From assembly GCF_050876985.1 (NCBI RefSeq), contig NZ_JBPAPP010000005.1: DNA of 64,000 bases; one strand, given 5' to 3'. Under the pieces are notes generated by a model. That model had not been told where the DNA came from, made no database searches, and saw only the letters and a list, made by a program, of their open reading frames with translations. Both the position numbers and the translations under genes were made by a program. The stretch comes from Halopseudomonas sp002296055. Lineage in GTDB: Bacteria; Pseudomonadota; Gammaproteobacteria; Pseudomonadales; Pseudomonadaceae. Numbering within the stretch: position 1 is the first letter of the stretch; every line of letters begins with the position of its first letter. Below, one piece after another: positions 34,591 through 42,872 of this stretch.

Positions 34591-35578
34591 CCTGACTCCT
34601 GAAATGTTGATAGCCGCCGGGGCCGTCTACCGGCCGCATACCGAGCCCCAGATCCAGCTGCACGCCCTGCCCGGCTTGCACCTGACCAATCACGCTGACC
34701 CGCTGCCCGGCTTGCCGCCAGCGCTCGATCTGCCCCCGCGCCGCACGCGGCAGGGTAAAGAGCAGCACGTAATCATCCCCGCCGCGCAGCATCCAGTCCA
34801 GTTGCTGAGGCTCCGGCCAGCTGCGCAGCGCATCAGACATCGGCAATTGCGGGCCGTTTATCTGCAGGCACACGCCGCTGGACTTGGCGATATGCGCGGC
34901 ATCGGCCAGCAGCCCGTCGGAGACGTCCAGCCCGGCACTGGCGTGGCCGCGCAGTATCGCGCCCAAGGCCAACTGCGGCATCGGGCGCCAGAAGCGCTGG
35001 TGCAGGTAATTCTGCTCGGCCATCGGCAAGCCCGCAGGCGAGGCTTGCCCTAACACCACTGACAAGCCAGCGGCGCCGTCGCCCAGACAGCCGCCAACAC
35101 AGAGCAGGTCACCGGGGCGCGCGCCGCTGCGCGTCAGTGCCTGGCCGACCGGCGCCTGGCCGAAGACCGTAACACCGATGTTCAGCGGGCCACGCGTGGT
35201 ATCGCCACCGATCAGATTGATACGACAATCATGCGCCGCATCGCCGAGCCCTGCGGAAAAGGCCTGCAACCAGCCCGGCTCGGCCTGCGGCAAGGTCAGC
35301 GCCAAGGTAAAGCCCAACGGCTCGGCCGCCATGGCAGCAAGATCGCTGACGGCGACGGCAAGGGCGCGGTAACCCAGCTCAGCGGGGGGGCAATTAACGG
35401 GGAAGTGAACACCCTCAACCAGGGTGTCGGTAGAAATGACCAGCTGCTGACCAGCAGCCGGTTGCAGCAGCGCGGCATCGTCACCGATGCCCAGGGCGAC
35501 CGCCCCGCTGGCTGCGGCCCGCTGCAGTCGCTCGGTGCGAAAGTAGCGGGCGATCAGGTCAAACTCGTCCAGCGCCAT
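34583..35578 (-). CDS. thiL: Thiamine-monophosphate kinase
   Basis: Phosphorylates thiamine monophosphate to the active cofactor TPP, which Dxs in this same window needs. The 331-residue protein has the ThiL motifs GIGDDAALL and VSDLAAMAAEP and the metal-site LDVSDGLLAD. It starts 10 bp after nusB. No TPP riboswitch is visible. Confidence 0.96.
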   Translation of the reverse strand: MALDEFDLIARYFRTERLQRAAASGAVALGIGDDAALLQPAAGQQLVISTDTLVEGVHFPVNCPPAELGYRALAVAVSDLAAMAAEPLGFTLALTLPQAEPGWLQAFSAGLGDAAHDCRINLIGGDTTRGPLNIGVTVFGQAPVGQALTRSGARPGDLLCVGGCLGDGAAGLSVVLGQASPAGLPMAEQNYLHQRFWRPMPQLALGAILRGHASAGLDVSDGLLADAAHIAKSSGVCLQINGPQLPMSDALRSWPEPQQLDWMLRGGDDYVLLFTLPRAARGQIERWRQAGQRVSVIGQVQAGQGVQLDLGLGMRPVDGPGGYQHFRSQDD

Positions 35579-35588
35579 GGCCGGGCGA

Positions 35589-36065
35589 TCAGCGTCCCTT
35601 GCGGGCGGCGTTGACCTCAGCCTTGCGCAGACGCGGCGCCAGCTTGTCGAGGATGCCGTTGACGTACTTGTGACCGTCAGTCGCGCCGAAAGACTTGGCC
35701 ATCTCGATGGCTTCGTTGATGACTACGCGGTAGGGCACGTCGATGCGCTTGAGCAGCTCATAAACGCCGATACGCAGCACCGCCAGCTCGATTGGGTCCA
35801 GCTCCTTGATGTCGCGATCCAGCACGACACCCAGCTCGCCGTCGATGTCGCCGAGATTACGCGGCACACCGGTCAGCAGCTCGTGGAAGTAGGCACCGTC
35901 CACCTTGCTGAAGTCGTTGTCTGTGCGAAACTGCGCTTCGATATCCGATACCGGCAGATCAGCCATATGCCAGGCGTACAGCGCCTGCAGAGCCAGACTG
36001 CGGGCCTTGCGGCGGGCCGATGCCTTGGGGCGACCGGCGGCGCCAGAACTCTGCTGACCGTCCAT
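35589..36065 (-). CDS. nusB: Transcription antitermination factor NusB
   Basis: All-helical RNA-binding protein of 158 residues that joins NusE on boxA RNA for rRNA antitermination. KARSLALQALYAW and YRVVINEAIEMAKSFG are the conserved segments. The ATG overlaps the ribH stop (TGATG). The ribH-nusB coupling is widespread in proteobacteria. Confidence 0.96.
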   Translation of the reverse strand: MDGQQSSGAAGRPKASARRKARSLALQALYAWHMADLPVSDIEAQFRTDNDFSKVDGAYFHELLTGVPRNLGDIDGELGVVLDRDIKELDPIELAVLRIGVYELLKRIDVPYRVVINEAIEMAKSFGATDGHKYVNGILDKLAPRLRKAEVNAARKGR

Positions 36066-36541
36066 CAGGCCTCCAGCTGCTTGATCACGCTGACCATTTC
36101 ATAGGCAGACATGGCCGCTTCTGCGCCCTTGTTGCCGGCCTTGGTGCCGGAGCGCTCGATGGCCTGCTCGATGCTGTCGACGGTCAACACGCCAAAGGCG
36201 ACCGGGATACCGTATTCCAGCGACACTGCGCCAACGCCTTTCACGCACTCACCGGCGACGTATTCAAAGTGCGGTGTGCCGCCACGGATGACCGCGCCCA
36301 GGGTAACAATGGCGTCAAACTTCTTCAGATCAGCCACTTTCTTGACCATCAGCGGAATTTCAAAGGCGCCGGGCACGCGGATGATGGTGATGTCGGACTC
36401 TTTCACGCCATGGCGCTTGAGTGAATCTACAGCGCCCTCGACCAGGCTCTCGACGACAAAGCTGTTGAACCGGCCAACAACCAGTGCATAGCGGCCTTGG
36501 CCAGTTACAAAATCGCCTTCGATGGTACGGATAGCAGTCAT
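36065..36541 (-). CDS. ribH: 6,7-dimethyl-8-ribityllumazine synthase
   Basis: Condenses ArP with 3,4-dihydroxy-2-butanone-4-phosphate, the penultimate riboflavin step. The 158-residue protein has VVGRFNSF, PGAFEIP and GAVIRGGTPHFEYV. ATG 36541 is chosen over a GTG two codons upstream that sits on the SD (GAGAGAG). Confidence 0.96.
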   Translation of the reverse strand: MTAIRTIEGDFVTGQGRYALVVGRFNSFVVESLVEGAVDSLKRHGVKESDITIIRVPGAFEIPLMVKKVADLKKFDAIVTLGAVIRGGTPHFEYVAGECVKGVGAVSLEYGIPVAFGVLTVDSIEQAIERSGTKAGNKGAEAAMSAYEMVSVIKQLEA

Positions 36542-36603
36542 GGGCACTCTCTCTCAATTAAAGAACCGGCAGCGCGCTAAGGCGCTGTCGTGAATCAATG
36601 CGT

Positions 36604-37698
36604 TTATTCGCAGGGCAGGTATTCTACTACTTCCAGGTCAAAGCCGGATATGGCGTTGAACTTCATCGGCGCCGACAGCAGGCGCATTTTGCGCACGCCC
36701 AGATCACGCAGAATCTGCGAACCGGCCCCTACCGTATTGTAGGTCGACGGGCGGCGTGGCGCCGATTTGCCCTGACCCAGGTTGGCTACGTGATCGAGCA
36801 GCGCCTGCGAATCCACCTGATTACCCAGCAGCAGCACCACACCGCGGCCTTCAGCAGCCACACGGCGCATGGCCTCCTGCAGGCTCCAGCGGCCCGGCTC
36901 GGGTACCAGGAACAGATCACGCAGCGGGTCGACATTGTGTACCCGCACCAGCGTCGGCTCCTCGGGCTGGATGTCGCCCAGGGTCAGCGCCATGTGCACC
37001 ACATCGTCGGTGCGGTCGCGGTAGGCCACCAGATTGAACTCGCCCAGCTCGCTGCTCAGCAGCTTCTCTTCGGCGCGCTCAACCGTGCGCTCGTTAAGCA
37101 GGCGGTAGTGGATCAGGTCGGCAATGGTGCCGATCTTGATGTTGTGCTGCTTGGCAAACTCTTCCAGCTCCGGGCGACGCGACATGCTGCCATCGTCGTT
37201 CATGATCTCGCAGATCACGGCGGACTCGCCAAAGCCGGCCATACGGGCCAGGTCACAGGAAGCTTCAGTGTGGCCGGCACGCGCCAGCACGCCACCGGGC
37301 TGCGCCATCAGCGGGAAGATATGGCCGGGGCTGACGATATCTTCGGCCACGGCGTTGGCCGCTGCAGCAGCCTGCACAGTACGTGCGCGGTCAGCAGCGG
37401 AGATACCGGTGCTCACGCCGACTGCAGCCTCGATGGAGACGGTGAACTTGGTACCAAAACCCGAGCCATTGCGCTGCACCATCAGCGGCAGCTTCAGGCG
37501 CTCGCAGCGCTCCAGGCTCATCGGCATGCAGATCAGGCCACGGCCGTAGCGTGCCATGAAGTTGATGTGCTCAGCCTGACAGGCCTCACCGGCCATGATC
37601 AGATCGCCTTCGTTCTCGCGGTCTTCGTCATCCATCAGGATGACCATTTTACCGGCGCGAATATCTTCGATCAGTTCTTCGATACTGTTGAGTTTCAT
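36604..37698 (-). CDS. ribB: 3,4-dihydroxy-2-butanone-4-phosphate synthase with degenerate GTP cyclohydrolase II domain
   Basis: 364 residues. The N-terminal DHBP synthase domain (1-205) is intact: DDEDRENEGDL (23-33), GHTEASCDL. The C-terminal half has the GTP cyclohydrolase II fold, but the zinc-ligand motif is replaced: VRVHNVDPLRDLF (251-263) stands where RibA has a Ser-Glu-Cys-containing motif, and no cysteine occurs until residue 363. It should supply only the DHBP branch, with RibA at 32640 providing GTP cyclohydrolase II. This RibB form is typical of Pseudomonas. Confidence 0.94.
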   Translation of the reverse strand: MKLNSIEELIEDIRAGKMVILMDDEDRENEGDLIMAGEACQAEHINFMARYGRGLICMPMSLERCERLKLPLMVQRNGSGFGTKFTVSIEAAVGVSTGISAADRARTVQAAAAANAVAEDIVSPGHIFPLMAQPGGVLARAGHTEASCDLARMAGFGESAVICEIMNDDGSMSRRPELEEFAKQHNIKIGTIADLIHYRLLNERTVERAEEKLLSSELGEFNLVAYRDRTDDVVHMALTLGDIQPEEPTLVRVHNVDPLRDLFLVPEPGRWSLQEAMRRVAAEGRGVVLLLGNQVDSQALLDHVANLGQGKSAPRRPSTYNTVGAGSQILRDLGVRKMRLLSAPMKFNAISGFDLEVVEYLPCE

Positions 37699-37721
37699 CC
37701 GGCCCTCCGGGGGCAGGTTAA

Positions 37722-38384
37722 TCAGGATTTGAGGAAACCGTTCTCGGCCAGAAAGGCCATGCTGATGCCGCCAGCGGTCGGCTCTGCGGCCTTCTCACCG
37801 AGCAGCAAGCGCTCCAGATAGCGGGCAATCAGATCCACTTCCAGATTGACGGTGGTGCCGGGCTGGTAATCGCCCATGACGGTTTCCTGCAGGGTGTGCG
37901 GAACAATGTTCAGGTGGAAGACCGCGCCTTCCACGGCGTTGACGGTCAGGCTGGTGCCGTCCACGGTGATCGAGCCTTTTTCGGCGATGTACTTCGCCAG
38001 CTCGGCCGGAGCTTCAACGCGGAAGTGCCAGGAGCGGGCATCCTGGTGCAGCGACAGCACCTTGCCGACGCCGTCGACGTGGCCGCTGACCAGGTGACCA
38101 CCAAGCCGGGTGGTCGGCGTCAGGGCCTTTTCCAGGTTGACCCGGCTGCCCGGCTTCAGCGACGCCAGAGCGGTACGGCGAATGGTCTCCTGGCTAACAT
38201 CAGCCCAGAAGCCGTCACCGGGCAATTCAATGGCCGTCAGGCAGACGCCGTTGACCGCGATGCTGTCGCCCAGTTTGACGTCGCCCAGATCCAGCTTGCC
38301 GGTACGCACGTAAAGACGCACGTCACCGCCCTGGGGCTGCATGCTCTGAATCTGGCCAACCGCTTCGATAATACCGGTAAACAT
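37722..38384 (-). CDS. ribE: Riboflavin synthase alpha subunit
   Basis: Dismutates two lumazines to riboflavin. The 220-residue protein has the MFTGIIEAVG start and two internal repeats of about 97 residues (GDSIAVNGVCLT, then GSITVDGTSLTV), the two lumazine-binding barrels. It lies 23 bp upstream of the RibB gene and, unusually, follows nhaD rather than ribD. Confidence 0.96.
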   Translation of the reverse strand: MFTGIIEAVGQIQSMQPQGGDVRLYVRTGKLDLGDVKLGDSIAVNGVCLTAIELPGDGFWADVSQETIRRTALASLKPGSRVNLEKALTPTTRLGGHLVSGHVDGVGKVLSLHQDARSWHFRVEAPAELAKYIAEKGSITVDGTSLTVNAVEGAVFHLNIVPHTLQETVMGDYQPGTTVNLEVDLIARYLERLLLGEKAAEPTAGGISMAFLAENGFLKS

Positions 38385-38411
38385 GAATTGCCTCGTTTTT
38401 GCCGTTGCCGG

Positions 38412-39668
38412 TCAGGAGACCAGCAGACCCAGACCATAAACAGCGACAAAGCCGAAGGCAAAGGCCATCAGCAACAGTCCAAAGCTGCGCAGGTAGGTCA
38501 TGAATGTCAGGCCGGGCATCTTGCTCATGGCAACGATACCGGCAGCGGAGCCAATTATAAGCAGGGAACCACCCACACCAACAGCGTAGGTCAGCCCCAT
38601 CCACTCGGCGATGCTCATCTGCAGGTCGGCCTTGAGCAAGGCGGCGGTCAGCGGCACGTTATCGATCAGCGCCGAGAGCATACCCATCAGGAAGTTGGCG
38701 GCCATCGGTGGCATCAGGTCGTACAGTGACGTCAGGCTCTGCAGGGTGCCGATGTACTGCAACATGCCGACCAGCAGCAACACGCCGAGGAAGAACAGCA
38801 GCGTCTCGAACTCGATCACCCGGATGTATTCCAGAATCGGGTCGTTGTCGATGTCTTCGTTGAAAAACCGCGCGATCAGGAACATCAACGCCAAACCGGT
38901 CAGGAAGGTCAGCACCGGCGGAATGGCAAAGAACAGGCTGAGCAGAATGGTCGCCAGAATAGTGACCAGAAACAGCCCGCCGATGACCTGATCGACGCCG
39001 CGCAGCTCGTGCAGCTCATTGCGCTCGATGACAACCTCGTCGCCCATGCCAATCGACAGCAGCGCCGCCAGCAGCAGCACGGCCAACAGCGCCGGCAAGC
39101 TCAGCAGCAGCAGATTGGTGATCTCGACCTTGTCGGCCATAAAGATCATCAGCGTGGTCACGTCGCCGGTAATCATCGCCACACCGCCGGAGTTGACCGC
39201 AAACACCACCAACGTGGCGAAGCGCAGCATCTTGCGAAGCTCAAGGTTAAGGCTGAGTACCAGCGCCACCGACACCAGAGTGGCGGTGATGTTGTCGGCA
39301 ATCGAGGAGAACACAAAGCAGAAGCCGCCCGTCAAGAACAGCAGTTTGCGCTCGGTGATGCGCCCGGGAAGAATGCGGTAGATGACGTTTTCGATCAGGC
39401 CCTTTTTGTTCAGGTAAGCCACAAACGTCATGGTCGCCAGCAGAAACAGCCAGAGGCTGGCGATATCGGTGATGTTTTCGTTAAGCGCCTCATGTACCTG
39501 CTCGCGTACCGCCTCGCTGGGCGCGGCGATAAACAGCACCAGCCAGGACAGGGCGCCGAACAGCAGCACCACCTTGGCCTTGTTTACATGGATAACTTCT
39601 TCAAGCACCACGCCCAAAAAGGCGATCACTGCCATCGCCAGGAGCAGTATCTGTACGCTGCTTTGCAT
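38412..39668 (-). CDS. nhaD: Na+/H+ antiporter NhaD
   Basis: 418-residue ion-transporter-superfamily protein with about 11-12 membrane segments and the conserved SSIADNITATL, VNSGGVAMITGDVTTLMIF and SALIDNVPLTAALL stretches of NhaD. It exports Na+ in exchange for protons and is common in marine and alkaliphilic bacteria. It sits between ribD and ribE, with gaps of 12 and 27 bp, so it shares the riboflavin transcript. P. aeruginosa, as I recall, has ribD next to ribE without it. Confidence 0.92.
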   Translation of the reverse strand: MQSSVQILLLAMAVIAFLGVVLEEVIHVNKAKVVLLFGALSWLVLFIAAPSEAVREQVHEALNENITDIASLWLFLLATMTFVAYLNKKGLIENVIYRILPGRITERKLLFLTGGFCFVFSSIADNITATLVSVALVLSLNLELRKMLRFATLVVFAVNSGGVAMITGDVTTLMIFMADKVEITNLLLLSLPALLAVLLLAALLSIGMGDEVVIERNELHELRGVDQVIGGLFLVTILATILLSLFFAIPPVLTFLTGLALMFLIARFFNEDIDNDPILEYIRVIEFETLLFFLGVLLLVGMLQYIGTLQSLTSLYDLMPPMAANFLMGMLSALIDNVPLTAALLKADLQMSIAEWMGLTYAVGVGGSLLIIGSAAGIVAMSKMPGLTFMTYLRSFGLLLMAFAFGFVAVYGLGLLVS

Positions 39669-39680
39669 TGGTTAACACTC

Positions 39681-40811
39681 TCAGGAAGGGAAAATCGGGC
39701 GTGCAGTGATGCGCCAATCCTGGCCTATGGCTCGCATATCGGTGATGGCGACGTCCATCGCCTCGCTCATGCTCTCGAAGGGGAGCTGCATCAGGGGGCG
39801 CGCCTGACTGCCCAAGAGGCGCGGCGCCATATACACAATCACTTCATCAACCAGACCGGCACGCCAGAAGGCGCCCGACAGCCCGGCACCGGCTTCGACC
39901 AGTACCTCGTTGCAGCCGCGCGCGGCGAGGGTCTGCAACACGGCCTGCAGATCGACTTTGCCGTCTGCACCGGGGACCGCCAGCAGTTCGCTGCCAACGG
40001 CCAGATAATCATCGGCGGCCTGCTCAGCGCTGGTGCTGATCACCAGCGTGGGGCCTGCCTCACGGAAAAAACGCTGTTCTAACGGCACCCGGCGCAGGCT
40101 GTCGATCAGCACACGCAGCGGTTGCCTTTCGGCGGCCGCCGCCGCTTCATCACTCGGCAGCCCAAGCTCGCTGGCACGCACGGTCAGCGCCGAGTCATCC
40201 AGCAGCACGCTATCGGCACCGCTGACCACCGCGCCGCTGCGCGCCCGCAGGCGCTGCACGTCAGCGCGGGCGGCCGGGCCGGTAATCCACTTGCTTTCAC
40301 CGCTGGCCATGGCAGTGCGCCCGTCCAGGCTCATCGCCAGCTTAACGCGCACCCAGGGCAGGCCCTGTTGCATGCGCTTGATAAAACCGGGGTTGAGCGC
40401 GCGCGCCTGCTCTTCGAGTAGCCCGCACTCAACCGCGATACCGGCCTCGCGCAGCCGCTGCAGGCCGTTGCCGGCCACCTGGGGGTTGGGGTCCTGCATG
40501 GCCGCGACCATGCGCGACACACCGGCCTTGATCAGCGCATCGGCGCAGGGCGGGGTCTTGCCAAAGTGGCTGCAGGGCTCAAGGGTGACATAGGCGGTGG
40601 CGCCACGGGCTCGCTCGCCGGCCTGTGCCAGGGCGTTTACCTCGGCGTGGCCTTCACCGGCGCGCACATGCCACCCCTCACCGACCACCTCGCCATCGGC
40701 GACCAGCACACAACCCACGCGCGGATTGGGTTCAGTGGTGTACAGGCCGCGCTCGGCCAGCATCAGCGCCCGGCTCATCCAGCTGCGGTCGGCAGCGCTC
40801 CACTCAGGCAT
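39681..40811 (-). CDS. ribD: Bifunctional pyrimidine deaminase/reductase RibD
   Basis: Second and third riboflavin steps. 376 residues from ATG 40811. The deaminase domain (1-145) carries HAEVNAL and LEPCSHFGKTPPC zinc motifs; the reductase domain (150-370) is DHFR-like (VKLAMSLDGRTAMASGESKWITG). The start overlaps the nrdR stop by 8 bp; an ATG 12 codons upstream lies deeper within nrdR and is less likely. Confidence 0.95.
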   Translation of the reverse strand: MPEWSAADRSWMSRALMLAERGLYTTEPNPRVGCVLVADGEVVGEGWHVRAGEGHAEVNALAQAGERARGATAYVTLEPCSHFGKTPPCADALIKAGVSRMVAAMQDPNPQVAGNGLQRLREAGIAVECGLLEEQARALNPGFIKRMQQGLPWVRVKLAMSLDGRTAMASGESKWITGPAARADVQRLRARSGAVVSGADSVLLDDSALTVRASELGLPSDEAAAAAERQPLRVLIDSLRRVPLEQRFFREAGPTLVISTSAEQAADDYLAVGSELLAVPGADGKVDLQAVLQTLAARGCNEVLVEAGAGLSGAFWRAGLVDEVIVYMAPRLLGSQARPLMQLPFESMSEAMDVAITDMRAIGQDWRITARPIFPS

Positions 40812-41277
40812 CGCTGTCGTCCTGCTCGCGGCGCGACAGGCGCTCAATCTCTTCGCGGAACTGATTCAGATCCTGGAAGCGGCGGTACACGGAGGCAAAG
40901 CGGATGTAAGCGACTTCATCGAGCTGCTTGAGCTCACGCATGACCATCTCGCCAACCGTCATGGCCTTCACCTCGCGCTCACCCGTGGCGCGCAGGCGGT
41001 GCTTGATATGGCCGATGGCGGCTTCAATCTGCTCAACGCTGACCGGACGCTTTTCCAGCGCGCGCTGAAAACCAGCCCGCAGCTTGTCTTCATCAAAGGG
41101 CTGGCGACGCCCGTCCTGCTTGATCACCCGAGGCAGTACCAGTTCGGCCGTTTCAAAGGTGGTGAAGCGTTCCTGGCAGGCCAGGCACTCGCGGCGCCGA
41201 CGAACCTGATCGCCTTCGGCGACAAGGCGCGAGTCGATCACCTTGGTGTCATGGGCGCCACAGAACGGACAATGCAT
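40804..41277 (-). CDS. nrdR: Transcriptional repressor NrdR
   Basis: 157-residue zinc-ribbon/ATP-cone repressor of ribonucleotide reductase genes. Zinc ligands C3, C6, C31, C34; the ATP-cone spans about 47-137 (VIKQDGRRQPFDEDKL). It heads the run nrdR-ribD-nhaD-ribE-ribB-ribH-nusB-thiL-pgpA on the minus strand. Confidence 0.96.
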   Translation of the reverse strand: MHCPFCGAHDTKVIDSRLVAEGDQVRRRRECLACQERFTTFETAELVLPRVIKQDGRRQPFDEDKLRAGFQRALEKRPVSVEQIEAAIGHIKHRLRATGEREVKAMTVGEMVMRELKQLDEVAYIRFASVYRRFQDLNQFREEIERLSRREQDDSDA

Positions 41278-41300
41278 GCAGGTTTTCCCGAGCGGATATA

Positions 41301-41333
41301 AAAGCGGCCTACATAGTACTCCTTTGTAGGCCG
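41301..41333 (-). terminator. Hairpin with T-stretch upstream of nrdR, terminator or attenuator
   Basis: Perfect 9-bp arms CGGCCTACA (41305-41313) and TGTAGGCCG (41325-41333) with an 11-base loop. On the minus strand the stem is followed by CTTTTATA. It lies 28 bp before the nrdR ATG, downstream of the acyl-CoA ligase gene. It may end that upstream transcript or attenuate the nrdR-rib operon if the promoter lies in 41334-41357. Confidence 0.6.
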
Positions 41334-41357
41334 GGGATAAAATGTATCCTTATGTTA

Positions 41358-41386
41358 CCCCTCCCGCCGCAGAACGGCGGGAGGGG
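41358..41386 (-). terminator. GC-rich hairpin after the acyl-CoA ligase gene
   Basis: Perfect 12-bp arms (41358-41369 and 41375-41386) with a 5-base loop, four bases past the ligase stop. No T-run follows, so it is a possible Rho-assisted or 3'-end-protecting stem rather than a classical terminator. Confidence 0.55.
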
Positions 41387-41390
41387 GCAC

Positions 41391-42872
41391 TCAGGCAGAC
41401 GCTTGCAACCAGCTGTCACGCAGCCGACGCTTAGCCACCTTGCCGTTGTCGTCACGCGGCAGTGTCTCGACTACCTCAACCCGCTTGGGCACCTTGTAGC
41501 CAGCCATCTGCTCGCGGATAAAGGCCTGCACCTGCTCGGCTGACACCTTGCCTCCGGGACTGGCTACCACGGCCATCAACGACTCACCGTACTCGGCATC
41601 CGGCACACCGAACACCGCGCAATCTGTGACACCCTCCAGGGTGATCAACACGTGCTCGATCTCGGCCGGGTAGATGTTTACGCCGCCAGAGATGACCATG
41701 TCCGACTGGCGGTCACAGACATACAAATAGCCCTCGGCATCCAGATAGCCGATGTCGCCAACCGTGGCCAGATCATCCAGCCCGGCCTTGATGCGCGCGG
41801 CGTCGTTATTCAGGTAGGTAAAGTCCGGCACCATAGGCTGACGCACATAGATCACGCCCGGCTCGCCCACAGCGCACTCGCGGCCGTCTTCGCTGACAAT
41901 GCGAATCCGCGTATCGGCGATCGGCCGACCCACACTCCCCGGCTTCCGGCGTGCGGACTGCGGGTCCTGCAGGGTCACCATGCCGGTCTCGCTGGAGGCG
42001 TAGGTTTCAAAGATCACATCACCCCACCAGTCGAGCATCGCCTGTTTGACTTCCGGGGCGCAGGGCGCGCCGGTGGAGGCAACAAAGCGCACCGACGAGA
42101 TATCGTACTTGGCCCGAACCTCTTCCGGCAGACGCAGCAAACGCACGTACATGATAGGCACCAGGTAGACCACCTCGATGCGGTGCTCGGCGATCAGCGC
42201 CAGCGTCTGCTCAGCATCGAAACGCGGCATTACCACCAAGGTCTCGGCCTGCTGAATTGCCTGCTGGGTGAACGAGGTTGGCGCGCTGTGGTACAGCGGC
42301 GCGGTCACCATGGCGCGCACCCCGGGGGTAATACCCCAGGCGATGCGGCACAGCTCGCGCATACCCTCTGCCATCTGCGCACGCAGCTCCGGCGGCGGCG
42401 CCAGACGCACTACGCCCTTGGGCCGCCCAGTGGTGCCCGAGGTATAGGCCATATGAGCACGCGGTGTACGTTCGGGGCCGTCGTAGGGCGCTTGCTGCGC
42501 CAGCCAGCGTTCATAGTCGCGGGCGTCGTCGGCAGCCGCATCAACCACCAGCACTTCGACACCCGCCGGTACCGCGTCACCCAGGGTCGCCAACAGGTCG
42601 CCCTCGACGATCAACACCTTGGCCGACGAGTCGTTCAGCAGGTACGCCACCTCATCAGCCTTGAAGTGCCAGTTAATCGGGCAGTAGAAACAACCGGCGA
42701 TCTGGCAGCTCTGAATGGCATCGATAAATGCCGGGCCGTTGCGCAGCATCACTGCGATCACATCGCCATCTTCAACGCCAAAACGCGCCAGGCCACCGGC
42801 CAGCCGCAGCGCGCGGTCGGCTACCTCATCACCGCTGCGGCGCAGCTCGCCACAGATGAGTTGTGCAGTCAT
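41391..42872 (-). CDS. Acyl-CoA synthetase (AMP-binding)
   Basis: ANL-superfamily ligase of 493 residues that would activate a carboxylic acid with ATP and CoA. Motifs: P-loop YTSGTTGRPKG (about 147-157), YASSETG (A5), YVCDRQSDMVISGG (A8 region) and the C-terminal catalytic lysine in DDNGKVAKR. The N-terminus is short, as in stand-alone fatty-acid or aryl-acid ligases. Its ATG overlaps the nitronate monooxygenase stop (TAATG). Substrate not evident. Confidence 0.88.
   Translation of the reverse strand: MTAQLICGELRRSGDEVADRALRLAGGLARFGVEDGDVIAVMLRNGPAFIDAIQSCQIAGCFYCPINWHFKADEVAYLLNDSSAKVLIVEGDLLATLGDAVPAGVEVLVVDAAADDARDYERWLAQQAPYDGPERTPRAHMAYTSGTTGRPKGVVRLAPPPELRAQMAEGMRELCRIAWGITPGVRAMVTAPLYHSAPTSFTQQAIQQAETLVVMPRFDAEQTLALIAEHRIEVVYLVPIMYVRLLRLPEEVRAKYDISSVRFVASTGAPCAPEVKQAMLDWWGDVIFETYASSETGMVTLQDPQSARRKPGSVGRPIADTRIRIVSEDGRECAVGEPGVIYVRQPMVPDFTYLNNDAARIKAGLDDLATVGDIGYLDAEGYLYVCDRQSDMVISGGVNIYPAEIEHVLITLEGVTDCAVFGVPDAEYGESLMAVVASPGGKVSAEQVQAFIREQMAGYKVPKRVEVVETLPRDDNGKVAKRRLRDSWLQASA

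Noticed and set aside
36542..36603. An FMN riboswitch before ribH or ribB
   Set aside because: The gaps are too short for the aptamer and no conserved RFN segments are seen; the 134 bp before ribA also lacks them.
36604..37698. Calling this gene a bifunctional RibBA
   Set aside because: The GTP cyclohydrolase II zinc motif is missing and there is a stand-alone ribA.
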